Source: Lumnitzera littorea (Eukaryota > Streptophyta > Magnoliopsida > Myrtales > Combretaceae). Taken from it: 64,000 nt of DNA. A program made the position numbers and the translations under genes. This document shows positions 51,161 to 62,358 of this stretch, one piece after another (the first letter of the stretch is position 1; every line of letters starts with the position of its first letter). The stretch lies in NCBI GenBank assembly GCA_024138015.1, contig JAMXBB010000003.1, forward strand, positions 8,996,850-9,060,849, written 5' to 3'. The notes under the pieces are model-generated. The model searched no databases. It saw only the letters and a list, made by a program, of their open reading frames with translations, and had not been told where the DNA came from.

Positions 51161-52196
51161 TGTTGAACCTAGGGTTCATTAATTAATTTTGATGAGAACA
51201 AAGAGTATATATCTAAACATGTTGTTTTTAAAGAGAACCAAACAAGTGGTTGACTAAAATAAGTATCATTTATTTATATTGAGGTAATTGAATAAGATCG
51301 ATTAATTTTCTTAAAGAATAAATATATCAATTATCTTTACAAGAAATTTAATCTTTTGAATGGTGATTAAATGATCTTGAAGTTAGATTGCAAAGCATAT
51401 TTGTTTGTCATGTGTTAAAAGAATTTTCAAGTGATATTTGGCCTACCAAATTGACGGTTCAAAAAAGAACAAGGCTAACGGTATAAAGCCCTTAAAAAAC
51501 ACTTACTAGCTTAAAGGAGCTAGCATGCCAGTTCACTTGCCAGTGTTCATGCCAGTAAAGTATTTTGTTACCGACTTACTGGTAGTATAAGGAGCTGGCA
51601 TGTCGGTAAGTCTGATTCAAGTAACCGTTAGAGCATTTAATGCGCGATAATGAGAAGAATTCAATGAATTGATATAAAAGCTCAACAACCCAACCAAAGG
51701 AAATTAAGATCTAATATTCTACTGCAATTAAAAGACACTTTCTTACATTCTTGAGCTTATTTACTTCTCCTTAGTCTCTTGTATACTTATTTGCTATCAA
51801 ACAAAAAGAGACATAGTTGTGGTGTTTGAAAGTCCTCACATTTGTAATCTTGAGTGAAGAAAGTGATATACTTGAGTTAGTTGTGTGTAAAAGAGATTGT
51901 ATAAGCTTGTGTAACTCTTGGAACATTGAGTTGTGAAATTAATAAAGTGAAGTGAAGTCCTCGGTTGGAGGCATTATAAGTTCGTGGGGACTAGGGGGCG
52001 GTCTAAACTTCACGTTATATCCGAGCTTAAATTTCTCTATCCTTATCTCCTTTGATTTTTGTACTTATTATTGTTGCTTTGATTACTCTTATTATTACAT
52101 TTATTTGGTTATATCGAAAAGAATTGCATATTGTCCTAAAACTCAATTCACTCCCTTCCCCCCCTCCCCCTCTCGAGTTTAACCTAGTGTTCTTCA
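51161..52196 (+). mobile_element. 5' LTR of the Copia element
   Basis: This 1036-bp stretch runs from TGTTGAACC to GTTCTTCA, immediately followed by the primer-binding site. It contains four loose copies of a GGCATGYCGGT-like motif at about 51521-51612, also found in the 3' region at 63184-63476. A C-rich tract (52153-52170) precedes its end. The matching 3' LTR is beyond the window. Confidence 0.7.
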
Positions 52197-52198
52197 AT

Positions 52199-52212
52199 TG
52201 GTATTAAAGTTA
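52199..52212 (+). other. Primer-binding site, initiator tRNA-Met type (decayed)
   Basis: TGGTATTAAAGTTA starts two bases after the LTR. The usual Copia site reads TGGTATCAGAGC; the differences are C to T and G to A. Confidence 0.65.
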
Positions 52213-52253
52213 GTCTCTAATCACTTACTTAATCGCATATTAGAATAAGGACC

Positions 52254-53972
52254 ATGACATCTACTGCATTAGGCTTTTTAGAAGGACAAGCAATCAATAG
52301 GCCTCCTCTCTTAACCGGTAGCAATTATGCATATCGGAAATGTAGGATGTCCATATTCTTGAAAGCACAAAATATATTACTATGGCATGTAGTTAACCAA
52401 GGACCATTTAAGATAGAAGGAAAAGAAGAAAGAGATTGCTCTGATGATGATTGGAAATTACTTGATCTAAATGAAATTGCTATGAATATTTTGCATTGTA
52501 CCATAAATGAAAATAACTTCAATAGAATATGTACATATAAAAGTGCCAAAGGAATATGGGATGAATTACAAAGTACATATGAAAGAACTAGTAGAGTAAG
52601 GGATACAAAAACAAATTTATTATGTGGATAGCTTGAAAATTTTAGGATGGATCCTAATGAAACAATTGATGAGATACATAATAAGTTTATCAATATCATT
52701 AACCCTTTGAGTGTTCTTGGAAAGATATTTACTAATCTTGAGATAAATTCCAAAATTCTTAGGTTTTTGTCAAGAGATTGGGAGGCCAAAAGAACTGCCA
52801 TCAAGGAAGCTCATGATCTTAATGAAATGTCCAAATAGCAACTCCTTGGAACACTTAAGACACATGAGATAGTAAAGAAACAAGGAGAGAAGTCTAGAAA
52901 GAAAACAATTACTCTAAAAATCATGGAGGATAACTCAAGTGGTGAAAAAAGTAAAGACAATGATGAGGTCGCAATGTTAGCAAAGAAGTTTAGAAAGTTC
53001 ATGAAATTTAATAAAAGGATTAAGAAAGATAAGGATGGATATGGATCACCTTCTAAGTGCAAGAAGGAAAAGAGAGAAGTTATCAAATGCTACAATTGTC
53101 AAAAGCCGAGACATATTCAATAATATTGTCCATTGCTTAAGAAGGTCGATAAAGAGTCAAAAAGGGAAGCTATGATAGCTACTTAGAGTGATGGGGATTC
53201 CAGCGACTCCGATAATGAAACTTGCTTCATGGCTTTCAATGATAAGGCATGCTCTCCTTCACATGACTCCTCCTTTGATGAACTTAGGAGTATGTATGAT
53301 GAGTTGTTAAAAGAGTTCATAAAAGTACAAAAGAAAAATAAAGTATTGAAGCAAATGATGAGTGGAATAGGTGATGAGTTTGATATTATCAAAAGTGAAT
53401 ACAATAAAATAGTTAATGCAAAAGAAGGATTAGAAGAAGATAATGAATATTTAAAAATTGAAAATGAAAGATTGACAAAAGAAAATGTAGAGCGAAGTAC
53501 TAGAAATAATGGATTGATAAATGAAAATAGTAAACTAAAAGAGGTCAACAAGAATTTTGAAAAGGAAATAAAAGAAATAAAACTTGAGGCAAAAAATGAT
53601 GGAGGTGTGGTAGAGAAACTAAGTCGTCTTGAAATTGAAAACTTAATCCTAAGAACTAGCATAGATGACTCAAGGAAAATAATGGTAAAATTTGTAGATG
53701 GAGAAAAGAATTTGAATAAAATCCTTAGAACACAAAGGCTAAGCTTAGACAAAATCGGAATAAGTTATATTAAAGAGAATGTGTATAAAACATACAAAAG
53801 CTACTTTATTAAAGTATCAAATAAAACTTGTAACTATTGTGAAAGATATGGTTATATTGCGCATACATGTGCATTATGTCACAATCTCTCCTTATGCAAC
53901 AAAAGTAAAATGGTTAGAGTCCCTAAGGGACAAGCTTACATTACAAAACTAACCTCAAAGCACCCAAACTAA
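52254..53972 (+). pseudogene. Copia gag with zinc knuckle and long coiled coil, broken
   Basis: One reading frame from MTSTALGF at 52254 to 53972, interrupted only by stops at 52629, 52836, 53121 and 53184. It has the N-terminal WxxW-type gag start, the UBN2-like gag core (KGIWDELQSTYE), and a CCHC knuckle read as CYNCQKPRHI plus a stop before YCP. From about 53229 to 53700 it is highly charged, with heptad-like spacing and long runs of K, E, N and L, which predicts a coiled coil. A cysteine cluster (CNYCERYGYIAHTC) near 53828-53870 looks like a second knuckle with a glycine-histidine spacing kept. Gag forms the particle. A frameshift near its end separates it from protease. Confidence 0.78.
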
Positions 53973-53994
53973 AGTGGGTATCAAAGAGATAACC

Positions 53995-54345
53995 GCTTAT
54001 TTTATAGAATCCTTCAAGACACAACAACAAATGGATCTTGGATAGTGGTTGCTCAAGACATATGACAAGAGACGCATCCAAATTCACATTTATAAACTTG
54101 AAGGATGGAGGAAGCATGACCTTCGGAGATAATCGAAAAGCTCATGTTATTGGTGAAGGTAACATTTGCATTAATAATGATCTTAATATTAAGCATGTGT
54201 TACTCGTTGATTATTTAAAACATAATTTACTTAGCATTAGTCAATTGTGTGACATAAGATATAAAGTAATCTTTCATGCATCAAAGTGTTCTATTGAAAA
54301 CATTAATAATGACCAAATCCATTTTGAGAGATATAGATGAGTGTA
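53995..54345 (+). pseudogene. Copia protease
   Basis: WILDSGCSRHMT at 54032-54067 is the aspartic protease active site in its usual SIRE form, followed by FGDNRKAHVIGEGN and the LLSISQLCD block. The frame is open from 54038 to 54340. The frame differs from that of gag upstream, and I see PKLKWV in the pol frame before a stop at 53990, so an indel rather than a designed frameshift seems likely. Confidence 0.78.
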
Positions 54346-55011
54346 AATTAACTTCAATATGTTTTCATGTTCTCTTGAGACTTGCCTATCTGCTCAAAAT
54401 AATAATACTTAGTTGTGGTATAGAAAGTTAAGACATGTTAATATGGATATCTTATCAAAACTAGCCAAAAGGAATCTTGTTAAATGATTGCCTATGATTA
54501 GTTTTGATAAAGATAGAACATATCAAGCATGTCAATATGGTAAACAAACCAAGTCGTCTTTCAAATTAAAAGATGCCATCTCAACTTCTAAGCTACTCCA
54601 ACTACTACACATGGATTTATTTGGTCCAACCCAAACCTTAAGTTTGGGAGGGAAAAGATACACCTTGGTCATAGTTGATGATTTCACTAAGTACACTTAG
54701 ACCTTCTTCTTTGCCAACAATGATGAAACTTATTATGTATCATTGAACTATAGCAAAAAGGTCCAAAATGAAAAAGCTCTTCCTATTATCTCTATAAGAA
54801 GTGATCATGGGAGAGAATTTAAAAATCTTGATATGGAAGATTTTTGTAATAAAAATGGAATAGAACATACCTTCTTGATACCTAAAACTTCGCAACAAAA
54901 TGGAGTTGTCGAAAGAAAAAATAGGACCCTTATAAAAATGGCTAAGACTATACTTTATGACAATAACCTATCTAAATATTTTTAGGTCAAAGTCGTTAAT
55001 ACGACTTGTTA

Positions 55012-55016
55012 CATAT
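55012..55016 (+). other. Target-site duplication CATAT, left
   Basis: CATAT is repeated exactly at 57159-57163 on the other side of the solo LTR. Confidence 0.85.
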
Positions 55017-57158
55017 TGTCGAGCCTGATTTTTCGATTTTCTATTTATTTCAATTGATTTCTCATTTCTTGATTAATACTAAACCTTTACCCATTTAATA
55101 TTAATCCTTAACTAAAGAAATTGAGAAATTCCGGTTTTTTATTAAAAATAATTTTTAGAGTCGCCATCCGACCGAAGTTGGGAAAAGAAAAAGAACCGTA
55201 ATCAATTGGGTGGATTGATTACGATTTAGCTATCGGTCTTTGATTTCAATTTTAACAAAGAACCAAAGGGTTCCGAATTCAGGGGCTAACCTATTAAACC
55301 CTTAACGAGTACCACTATCTATTTACCGAAATTAGGATTATTTTTCTAATCATAATATTTAAAATAAATAAATAAAAATCAAAAGAAAAAAAAACCTAAG
55401 TTTCTACATATTTTATCGTCGCCCAGAAGGTGCCTACATACCCACTAGCCGGGATGAGACGATCATAGTTCTTTCAAAAAATTTTATAGTGGTGGTTCTT
55501 TTTATAAAAAATGATTGGTTGAATTTACGTTTTTATTAACCATTTTATTTTTATTAAGAAAATCCCTAGAAGCCTAATTTTTATTCCTAACATAAAAAAA
55601 AAAAAAAACCTAAAAACCTAATTTTTGAAAAGCGCCAAATTAAGATTTTTATTTTAAAAATAACTAAGTGATAATTTTTTATTTTCAAGAGAAACCCTAA
55701 AGATTTTATGAAATATGCAATGTTCTACATGATGAAATTTTTATATAGAAAAGATGCTTAAAACATTAAAAAAGAAAGAAAAAAAAATTCCTAATCATAG
55801 AAAAGATGTCTAAATCATAGAAAAAATGTCTAAATCATAGAAAAGAAACCTAAACTATGGAAAAGACATCTAAACTATGAAAAAAAACATCTAAATTATG
55901 AAAAAGACATCTAAACTATGGAAAAAATGTCTAACTATAGAAAAGCAGTCAATTAAAGATTTTTTTTATTTTATCAATATCAAAATGATTTTTTAATTTA
56001 GAAAAATTACATATTTTATCGTCGCCCCGAAGGTGCCTACGTACTCGCTAGCCGGAATCAGACGATCGTAATTCTTTCAAAAAAAAAAAACTTTAGTGTA
56101 TTGGTTGATTTTAATTTTGAAAACCGACCGAGTTTACGTTATTATCAATTCAATTTTTCAAAACTCCAAAACGGTCCTAATTCACTAAGTCCTTTTATTC
56201 TATTTTATAAAAATTCTCTAAAAGCCCTTAAAAAAAGGTATTTTTTCACTGTTAATTTTCATTAAAAAGAAAGTTTTCCTACGTAAAGAATTCTAAACAA
56301 TATTAAAAAAACTCTCTTAAGCTAATATATATATATTTTTACAATTATATTTTATTATCAACAACTACTTATTTAAATAAACTATGTAACATACTCAATC
56401 ATATATAAACTAGTATTAAAATTGGAATGGAACTTCGATTTGTGGACTTACAATTGGAATGGCGTCGGGATTCTAGTCATCAGGCTTGGATTTTGGTTGC
56501 GTTGGGGCGTTGACTCTTAATAGGAAATTGTAGTACGGTAGTAAGTCATTGGATTTTGGTCGGTGAATTGGAGGATGTGGCTACGTGCATGCTGGTTGGT
56601 TAGGCAAGGATTCGGATTTCATTAAGGGAGTCATCAACAGCTTATTGGAATTGGGGCTTCGGAGGATGTGCTTTTCTTATTTTTTGTTTCAGCCAGGATT
56701 GTGAAATTGAAGATTAAGGAATTGGAAAGTTGGTCGCTAAGGAGCTTCAGATTCGTGGATTGGAGCGTATGACATTGGTGCCTGCAGATACTCAAACCCG
56801 TGACCTCCAACTAAATCCACCCAAGCGCTCCGCTACTTATCCGTTAGGCTATTGGTTGGTGACTTGACATTCATTAAAATAAAATTATATTTAAACTATC
56901 TGAATCACTAAATTAAAAATTTTTAACTAAACTAAAATTAAACTAATTATTCATAATATAAATTACTTCCTAAAAATCTACGAAATCTTTATAATTTTTC
57001 CTTTTATTATTTTTTTTTTGTATTTTCATTATTTGTTAATTTTTATCATTTTTATCTTTTATTAACTTTTTGTTTATTATTTTTTTTTTTTGAATTAGGA
57101 CCCTTTTTTGTAAAAATAAAAACTAAGACTATGAAAGGGCAAAAATTAGGTGTCTACA
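55017..57158 (-). mobile_element. Solo Tat-type LTR nested in Copia integrase
   Basis: On the minus strand it runs from TGTAGACACCTAATTTTTGC (57158) to CTCGACA (55017), the same ends as the Tat LTRs here. It has a perfect CATAT duplication. It lacks interior sequence and a second LTR, so it arose by recombination between LTRs of a full element. It contains the LTR minisatellite (55790-55945), the stem-loop (55199-55221), and two copies of the conserved LTR block (near 55411 and 56009), one more than the other LTRs. A tRNA-like A/B box pair lies at 56788-56835. Confidence 0.9.
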
Positions 57159-57163
57159 CATAT
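57159..57163 (+). other. Target-site duplication CATAT, right
   Basis: Matches 55012-55016 exactly. Confidence 0.85.
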
Positions 57164-57636
57164 CAAATCGCGTTTTCATTAGACCAATTCTTAAGAAAAC
57201 CCCTTATAAACTTTAGAAAGACAAAAGACCTAACATATCATATTTTCATCCCTTTGGAATGAGATGTTACATTCTCAATAACGGAATGGAGCAACTAGGA
57301 AAATTTGATTCAAAGTCGAATGAAGGTGTTTTTCTTAGTTATTCTCTTACTAATAAAGCTTATAGAGTATATAACAAGAGAACACTTGTTGTAAAAGAGT
57401 CAATTCATGTTGCATTTGATGATACTTGTGTATATAAAGAGTTTAATGATGAAATAGAAAACATTGGTGCTCATTTGGATAGTCTTGGTCTTAACGAGAA
57501 TCAATCTAACTCAATTGAAAAGGAATACTCTAGGCAAGATGAAATTGTTAACGACTCTAACTTAGATTTACCTAAAGAATGGAAGTTTATGAAAAATTAC
57601 CCTAAGGATCTAATAATAGGAGAACCATTCAATAGG

Positions 57637-57641
57637 GTGCA
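57637..57641 (+). other. Target-site duplication GTGCA, left
   Basis: GTGCA is repeated at 60739-60743 beyond the second solo LTR. Confidence 0.85.
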
Positions 57642-58222
57642 TGTAAGCCCCAAAGTTCAGCCAAGTAACCGTAGGATTGAACTTAGAACTCAAGGTTTAG
57701 GGCGATCGGTTAAAAGATCCGATCAAACCCAAATTATAAACTATTTAACAAGATACCAATAAAAATGACCCTGTAAACTTAAATTTAAGAAAATAAGTAG
57801 TAAAATAGGAGACTATAAAATTTTTAAATTTTAAGCATAATAACTGCTAATTACCAAAAAGGCAAAAAGTGTAATATAATAACTAATAAATTAGTAGAGA
57901 TAGATTATATGTATACTAAAAATTTTAGAATGACCAAAATAATATTTAGGAATGTTCACGTGTACCCTACATGTATTTACGTGTAGATAAAAATACGCGA
58001 AATTACCTAAATTTACCAAAAAGTAAGCAAATAATTAAAGAAAATTATAAAATAATTGAGGAAAAATCAGAAGGGTGTGGAATGATGCAAGGTTGGTCGT
58101 GGCAAGTCAGAATCTAAAAAAGAAAATTCAACCAATTAAATTAAAACAACATAAAAGCCAAAAATTTAGGGATAAAGCACTTGTCTTGTCCAAATTAATG
58201 CACAATAAATCCCCTAAAACCC

Positions 58223-58231
58223 TATAAATAG
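58223..58231 (+). promoter_or_regulatory. TATA box of the solo Gypsy LTR
   Basis: TATAAATAG lies about 580 bases into the LTR, with the GC-rich hairpin block some 160 bases downstream, as expected of an LTR promoter and transcribed leader. Confidence 0.5.
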
Positions 58232-58393
58232 CAGGAAAAATCCAGGAACTCATTTGGGCAGTTAGAAATCAGAGAAAATTAGGGAGAGTCAAAAATTCGA
58301 GAGAAAATCCAGAAAATAAAAAAAAATAAGAAAAACTGTGCAGTTAGGGGTTTTAAAGGGAACCCATACCAAACGAGGAGCTGGGAGTGGACG

Positions 58394-58418
58394 GCCACCA
58401 CCCCCACACGGTGGTGGC
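58394..58418 (+). other. GC-rich perfect hairpin in LTR leader
   Basis: GCCACCACC and GGTGGTGGC pair perfectly over 9 bp around a 7-base loop, inside a block (58380-58480) far richer in G, C and CpG than anything near it. Confidence 0.65.
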
Positions 58419-60738
58419 AGCGCCCAGGCCGGCCAACAAGGCCACGGCGGCCCGCGGTGGCCGGAGCCACCCGAACCGGTGAGTTCAAATTCCAGCCCAA
58501 TTCTTGTATAATTTTGTAAAATTAGTTATTTTGCCCAGAAAATTATGAAACTTGTTATTCTGAGGTTTTATTGTATGTAGATTTAGGGAAAAATATTGAT
58601 TTAGTTTAATTATGTCTGGAAATATAGGGTCCTTAACAAATTGTTCAAAACCGAGCATGATTAAACCGGAAATTAAATAGGCTTAGGGATGTAGTTTGGG
58701 GCTCAAAATTTTTCTGTAGGATGCTCATGTGACATAGAACAGTGCTATGAAGCCATTTTTTTAAAATTAATTTTCGAAATTTTTAAGTTAATTTTTAGCC
58801 TTAAAATGATGGTAAAATTGGGTGATTTAAGGTTAATTATGTAATTAAATGATTAATTTATGATTTAGTGAATAATTATATGTTTTAGGATGTGGAAATC
58901 TGATGGAGTATGATACATGTAGCATTTAGGGTGTTAGGTGTAATTATTAGGTTAATTATGTAATAAATGAGTAATAGGAAAAAAAAAATAGTTAATTTTG
59001 TAAATTAGGGAAATTTGGAGTAAAATCTGATTTAGGATGGATTTAGACATTTTGAAATAATAATTGGTGTTTAGAAATGGTAATTAGGGTAATAGAAATA
59101 TTAGAAATGCATTATGTGCATAATATGCAATAATGCATAATGTGTAATTATTGAAAATATAATAAATAGAAAATATTATAATAAAAATTGATATTTTGAG
59201 AATAATAAAAATGCACAATAAATCTGATAGGAAACTTGAATTTATGGAATTATATGAAAAATGTAAAAATTTATCACATTAGGAGTGAATTCGGTACACT
59301 GATATGGATTTAAGTGTACCGAGTAAAATAAACACTGACAAAGGGTAATGATGGTATTTAGGTTATCGGGAAATAATGTGATTAATTTCACATTATGGGT
59401 TGAAACTAATTTATAAGGTTGGAATATAAAACGCTACTTAAAAATCGAACTAAAAACCTGGTTTAGAAATCGATGCGAAAACCGAACCTGAACCTAACCC
59501 CAAACCTAGAATAATTGTAAAAGACTTAATACCTAGATAATTGGGCATATTAAACCTTAAACAAAACCTAACAAGAAGCATTATAGGATAAAACAAACCT
59601 CTAACAATTATATGAAAAGCTGAAACCACGTTCGTGTTATAGGGATAACCGGCGATGGCCTGAGCAAATCGGACCTCGAGTGAGCGAGCGAGGAGTCGAG
59701 GTAAGTTGAGATTAATACGTTGCTGTATTTTTGGAGGCTTAAGATTATGCTTGGTTGTGCTTGTTAGATAGTTGAATGTATGCATGTGCTTGATTATGGG
59801 TGATGCCATGATTCTGTTTGTTGCTCTGGTACATACTGTATAAATTGTATGTAATGATTGATCACCCTAAACTGGACCTAATAAAATATACGACCAGTAA
59901 TCATAATCAAGTATGCATGGCAACCCGTTAGGGGATTTAGGACTCTCCGGCCAAATACCGACCCCTTCGGAAGGGATAGCGCAGGATTGCAAAATGGTCC
60001 CTTCTTCATCCTCAGTCGAACTAAGTGACAGGAGAGGAATTCGCAGTGGGGATGAAGACAGTGGTTCGAAGGTAGTCGCGGGAGGAGCAAGGTCTCCATT
60101 ACACAAGCCTGGGTTTGGTCGTGAGCTGTTGCATTAACGGTAACTCCTCAACCCGGATTAGAGCGGGTGCAATTTCTCTAATCTCACGACGGGCCGGACA
60201 ACATCGTGCGATAGCATTTGCTTGCACATGCATTGCACTTAATAAGTGATTGAAAACCTTATTGTGTGTATGGTATAGTTTTAAGTCCTCCGTCCCTACT
60301 TACTGAGCTGTGGTTGCTCACATCCCTATAGACGTCGTGCAGGTGCTGGCTAAGAAGCGGCAACCAATTACTCAGAAGCTAGCAACTGCTGGATCCTGGG
60401 GAGTGAGGAAAAACATTGAAGAATAAACACATATTTTAAGGTCTAAGTTTTTATTTGAGAATTATTTTTCATTTCCGAGTGATGTAATTGCTAGGGAATA
60501 TACTATAGAGAAATGTTGTAAACTTTAACTGCAATAATTGAATGATAACATATATATATAATTCCTCACTTTTATAGGTAAATGATTTATTTAAATTACA
60601 AATTGTCTACTTCAAAGCGGGTTAGTTGTGGACGCCTTGTGTAGATCAGGTCTAGGATAGCGGTTGTGAGGCCAACTTCTATCTTAGGGTGGTTTACACG
60701 GCGGGGCTGTTACGACTCTGCCGCTTCGGGGCGTGACA

Positions 60739-60743
60739 GTGCA
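60739..60743 (+). other. Target-site duplication GTGCA, right
   Basis: Matches 57637-57641 exactly. Confidence 0.85.
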
Positions 60744-62358
60744 AACTAGAGTCTCGCTTAAAAATCTAAGTAATGTAGTGTTCCTATCTCAATTTAAACC
60801 AAAAAGTGTAGATAAAACTCTAAAAGATGAATTTTAGATTCAAGCTATGCAAGAAGAGCTAAATCAATTCATTAAAAATGAGGTATGGAACTTAGTATCT
60901 AAACCATAAGATAGACCGATAATTGGAACTAAGTAGGTATTTTGAAACAAGTTAGATGAAACTGGAATAGTAACAAGAAACAAAGTACGTCTAGTTGCAA
61001 AAGGATACAACCAAGAAGAAGGAATTGATTTCAATAAGACCTTTGCTCCAGTTGTTAGATTAGAGGATATTAGAATACTTTTAGCATTTACCACATATAA
61101 AGACTTTAAACTATATCAAATGGATGTTAAAAGTGCCTTTCTAAATGTTTACATCAAAGAAAAGGTATATGTAAAGCAACCACCGGGTTTTGAGGATAAT
61201 GAATTCCCAAACCATGTATATAAGCTCAATAAAGTCTTGTATGGACTAAAGTAAGCTCCTAGAGCTTGGTACGAAAGATTGCATAACTTCTTGAAAAAGA
61301 ATGAATTCACTAAAAGGAAACTTAACACAACATTATTTATTAAACAACACAATAATCGCATATTAATTGTTCAAATATACGTTGATGACATTATGTTTGG
61401 TGCTATTCACATGGATTTAGTTAATGAGTTTGTCCAATGCATGAAAAATGAATTTGAAATGAGTATGATAGGAGAACTCAACTATTTCTTAGGTCTTTAA
61501 GTTAAGCAAACCAAAGATGGAACCTTCATTAACTAAGCTAAATACACTAAAGAACTCTTAAAAAGGTTCAAAATGGAAAATTGCAAACCTAAGCCAACTC
61601 CAATGAGCACCGCTCTAAAACTTGATAAAGACGAGAGTAGAAAGAGCATTTATGAAAAGATGTATTGGGGCATGATAGGAAGTCTTCTATATTTAACTGC
61701 ATCTAGGCCCAATATCATGTTTGCTATATGTTTATGTGCACGATTTCAATCTTGCCCTAAAGAATCTCATTTAAATGCGATCAAACGCATTTTCAAGTAT
61801 CTTACGAGCACTATTGAAATCGGCTTATAGTATCCCAAGTTCACCTCACTTGATCTTGTTGGATATTTCGATGCTAACTTCGTTAGTTGCAAAGTCGATC
61901 AGAAAAGCACAAGCAAGATATGTCATTTCCTTGGTAATTCATTAGTATCATGGCATTCAAAGAAACAAAACTCAGTAGCACTCTCTACTGTTGAAGCTGA
62001 ATATATAGCAGTCGGTGGTTGTTATACCCAAGGGTTATGGATGAAGAAAACATTGCTTAACTTTGGCTTAAAATTTACCAATGTTCCAATAAGATGTAAT
62101 AATACAAGTGCTATAAATTTGACCAAAAATCCAATTCAACATTCTAGGACTAAGCATATAGAAATTAAACATCACTTTATTCGGGATCACGTACAAAACA
62201 ATGATAGTTGCTTAGAATTTGTTGACACTAGCAATCGAATAGTTGATATTTGCACTAAAACCTTGAGTGAGGAAAGATTGTGCACTCTAAGAAGAGAATT
62301 GAGAACGATCTTACAAGATAAGTGCCAAACACATAAGAACCAACATAGCATTTTTTAA
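60739..62358 (+). pseudogene. Copia reverse transcriptase and RNase H, broken by stops
   Basis: One frame throughout. RT blocks in order: RLVAKGYNQEEGIDFNKTFAPVVR split by no stop (60991-61060), YQMDVKSAFLN, VYVKQPPGFED, LYGLK then a stop, and the catalytic IYVDDIMFG at 61378-61402. RNase H follows with GYFDANFVSC, STVEAEYIAV and the C-terminal IEIKHHFIRDHV, ending at a stop at 62356. Stops at 60907, 60934, 60943, 61252, 61498, 61534 and 61828 sit at positions where relatives usually have W, Q or R. No frameshift was seen. Confidence 0.87.

Larger units (their letters stand above)
54346..57641 (+). pseudogene. Copia integrase, split by a solo LTR
   Basis: The pre-integrase region has WYRKLRHVNM, with the first zinc-binding histidine changed to tyrosine, then CQ..GKQTKSSFK. 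The core keeps all three catalytic acids: HMDLFGP, IRSDHGREF and NGVVERKNR (54611-54918). Stops at 54487, 54698 and 54983 break it. At 55016 a solo LTR enters; coding resumes at 57164 in the matching frame and runs through the integrase C-terminal part (SNEGVFLSYS, YRVYNKRT, VKESIHVAFDD) to 57641, where a second solo LTR enters. It would have inserted element DNA. Confidence 0.82.
57642..60738 (+). mobile_element. Solo Gypsy (Tekay-like) LTR nested between Copia integrase and RT
   Basis: This 3097-bp unit runs from TGTAAGCCCC to GGGGCGTGACA with a perfect GTGCA duplication. Coding sequence on the two sides joins in the same frame. It has a TATA box (58223-58231) and a GC-rich block with a 9-bp perfect hairpin (58394-58418). 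Open frames inside (such as 59913-60137) cross each other on both strands and have no domain. The long LTR and its end sequence suggest a Tekay-like chromovirus, which is inference. No interior sequence, so a solo LTR. Confidence 0.88.

Noticed and set aside
53183..53752. 189-codon minus-strand open frame
   Set aside because: It is the reverse strand of the Copia gag coiled-coil region. The serine/phenylalanine-rich peptide is the expected shadow of lysine/glutamate codons.
59867..60137. Overlapping open frames on both strands in the second solo LTR
   Set aside because: They lie within a defined LTR, overlap in several frames and show no domain.
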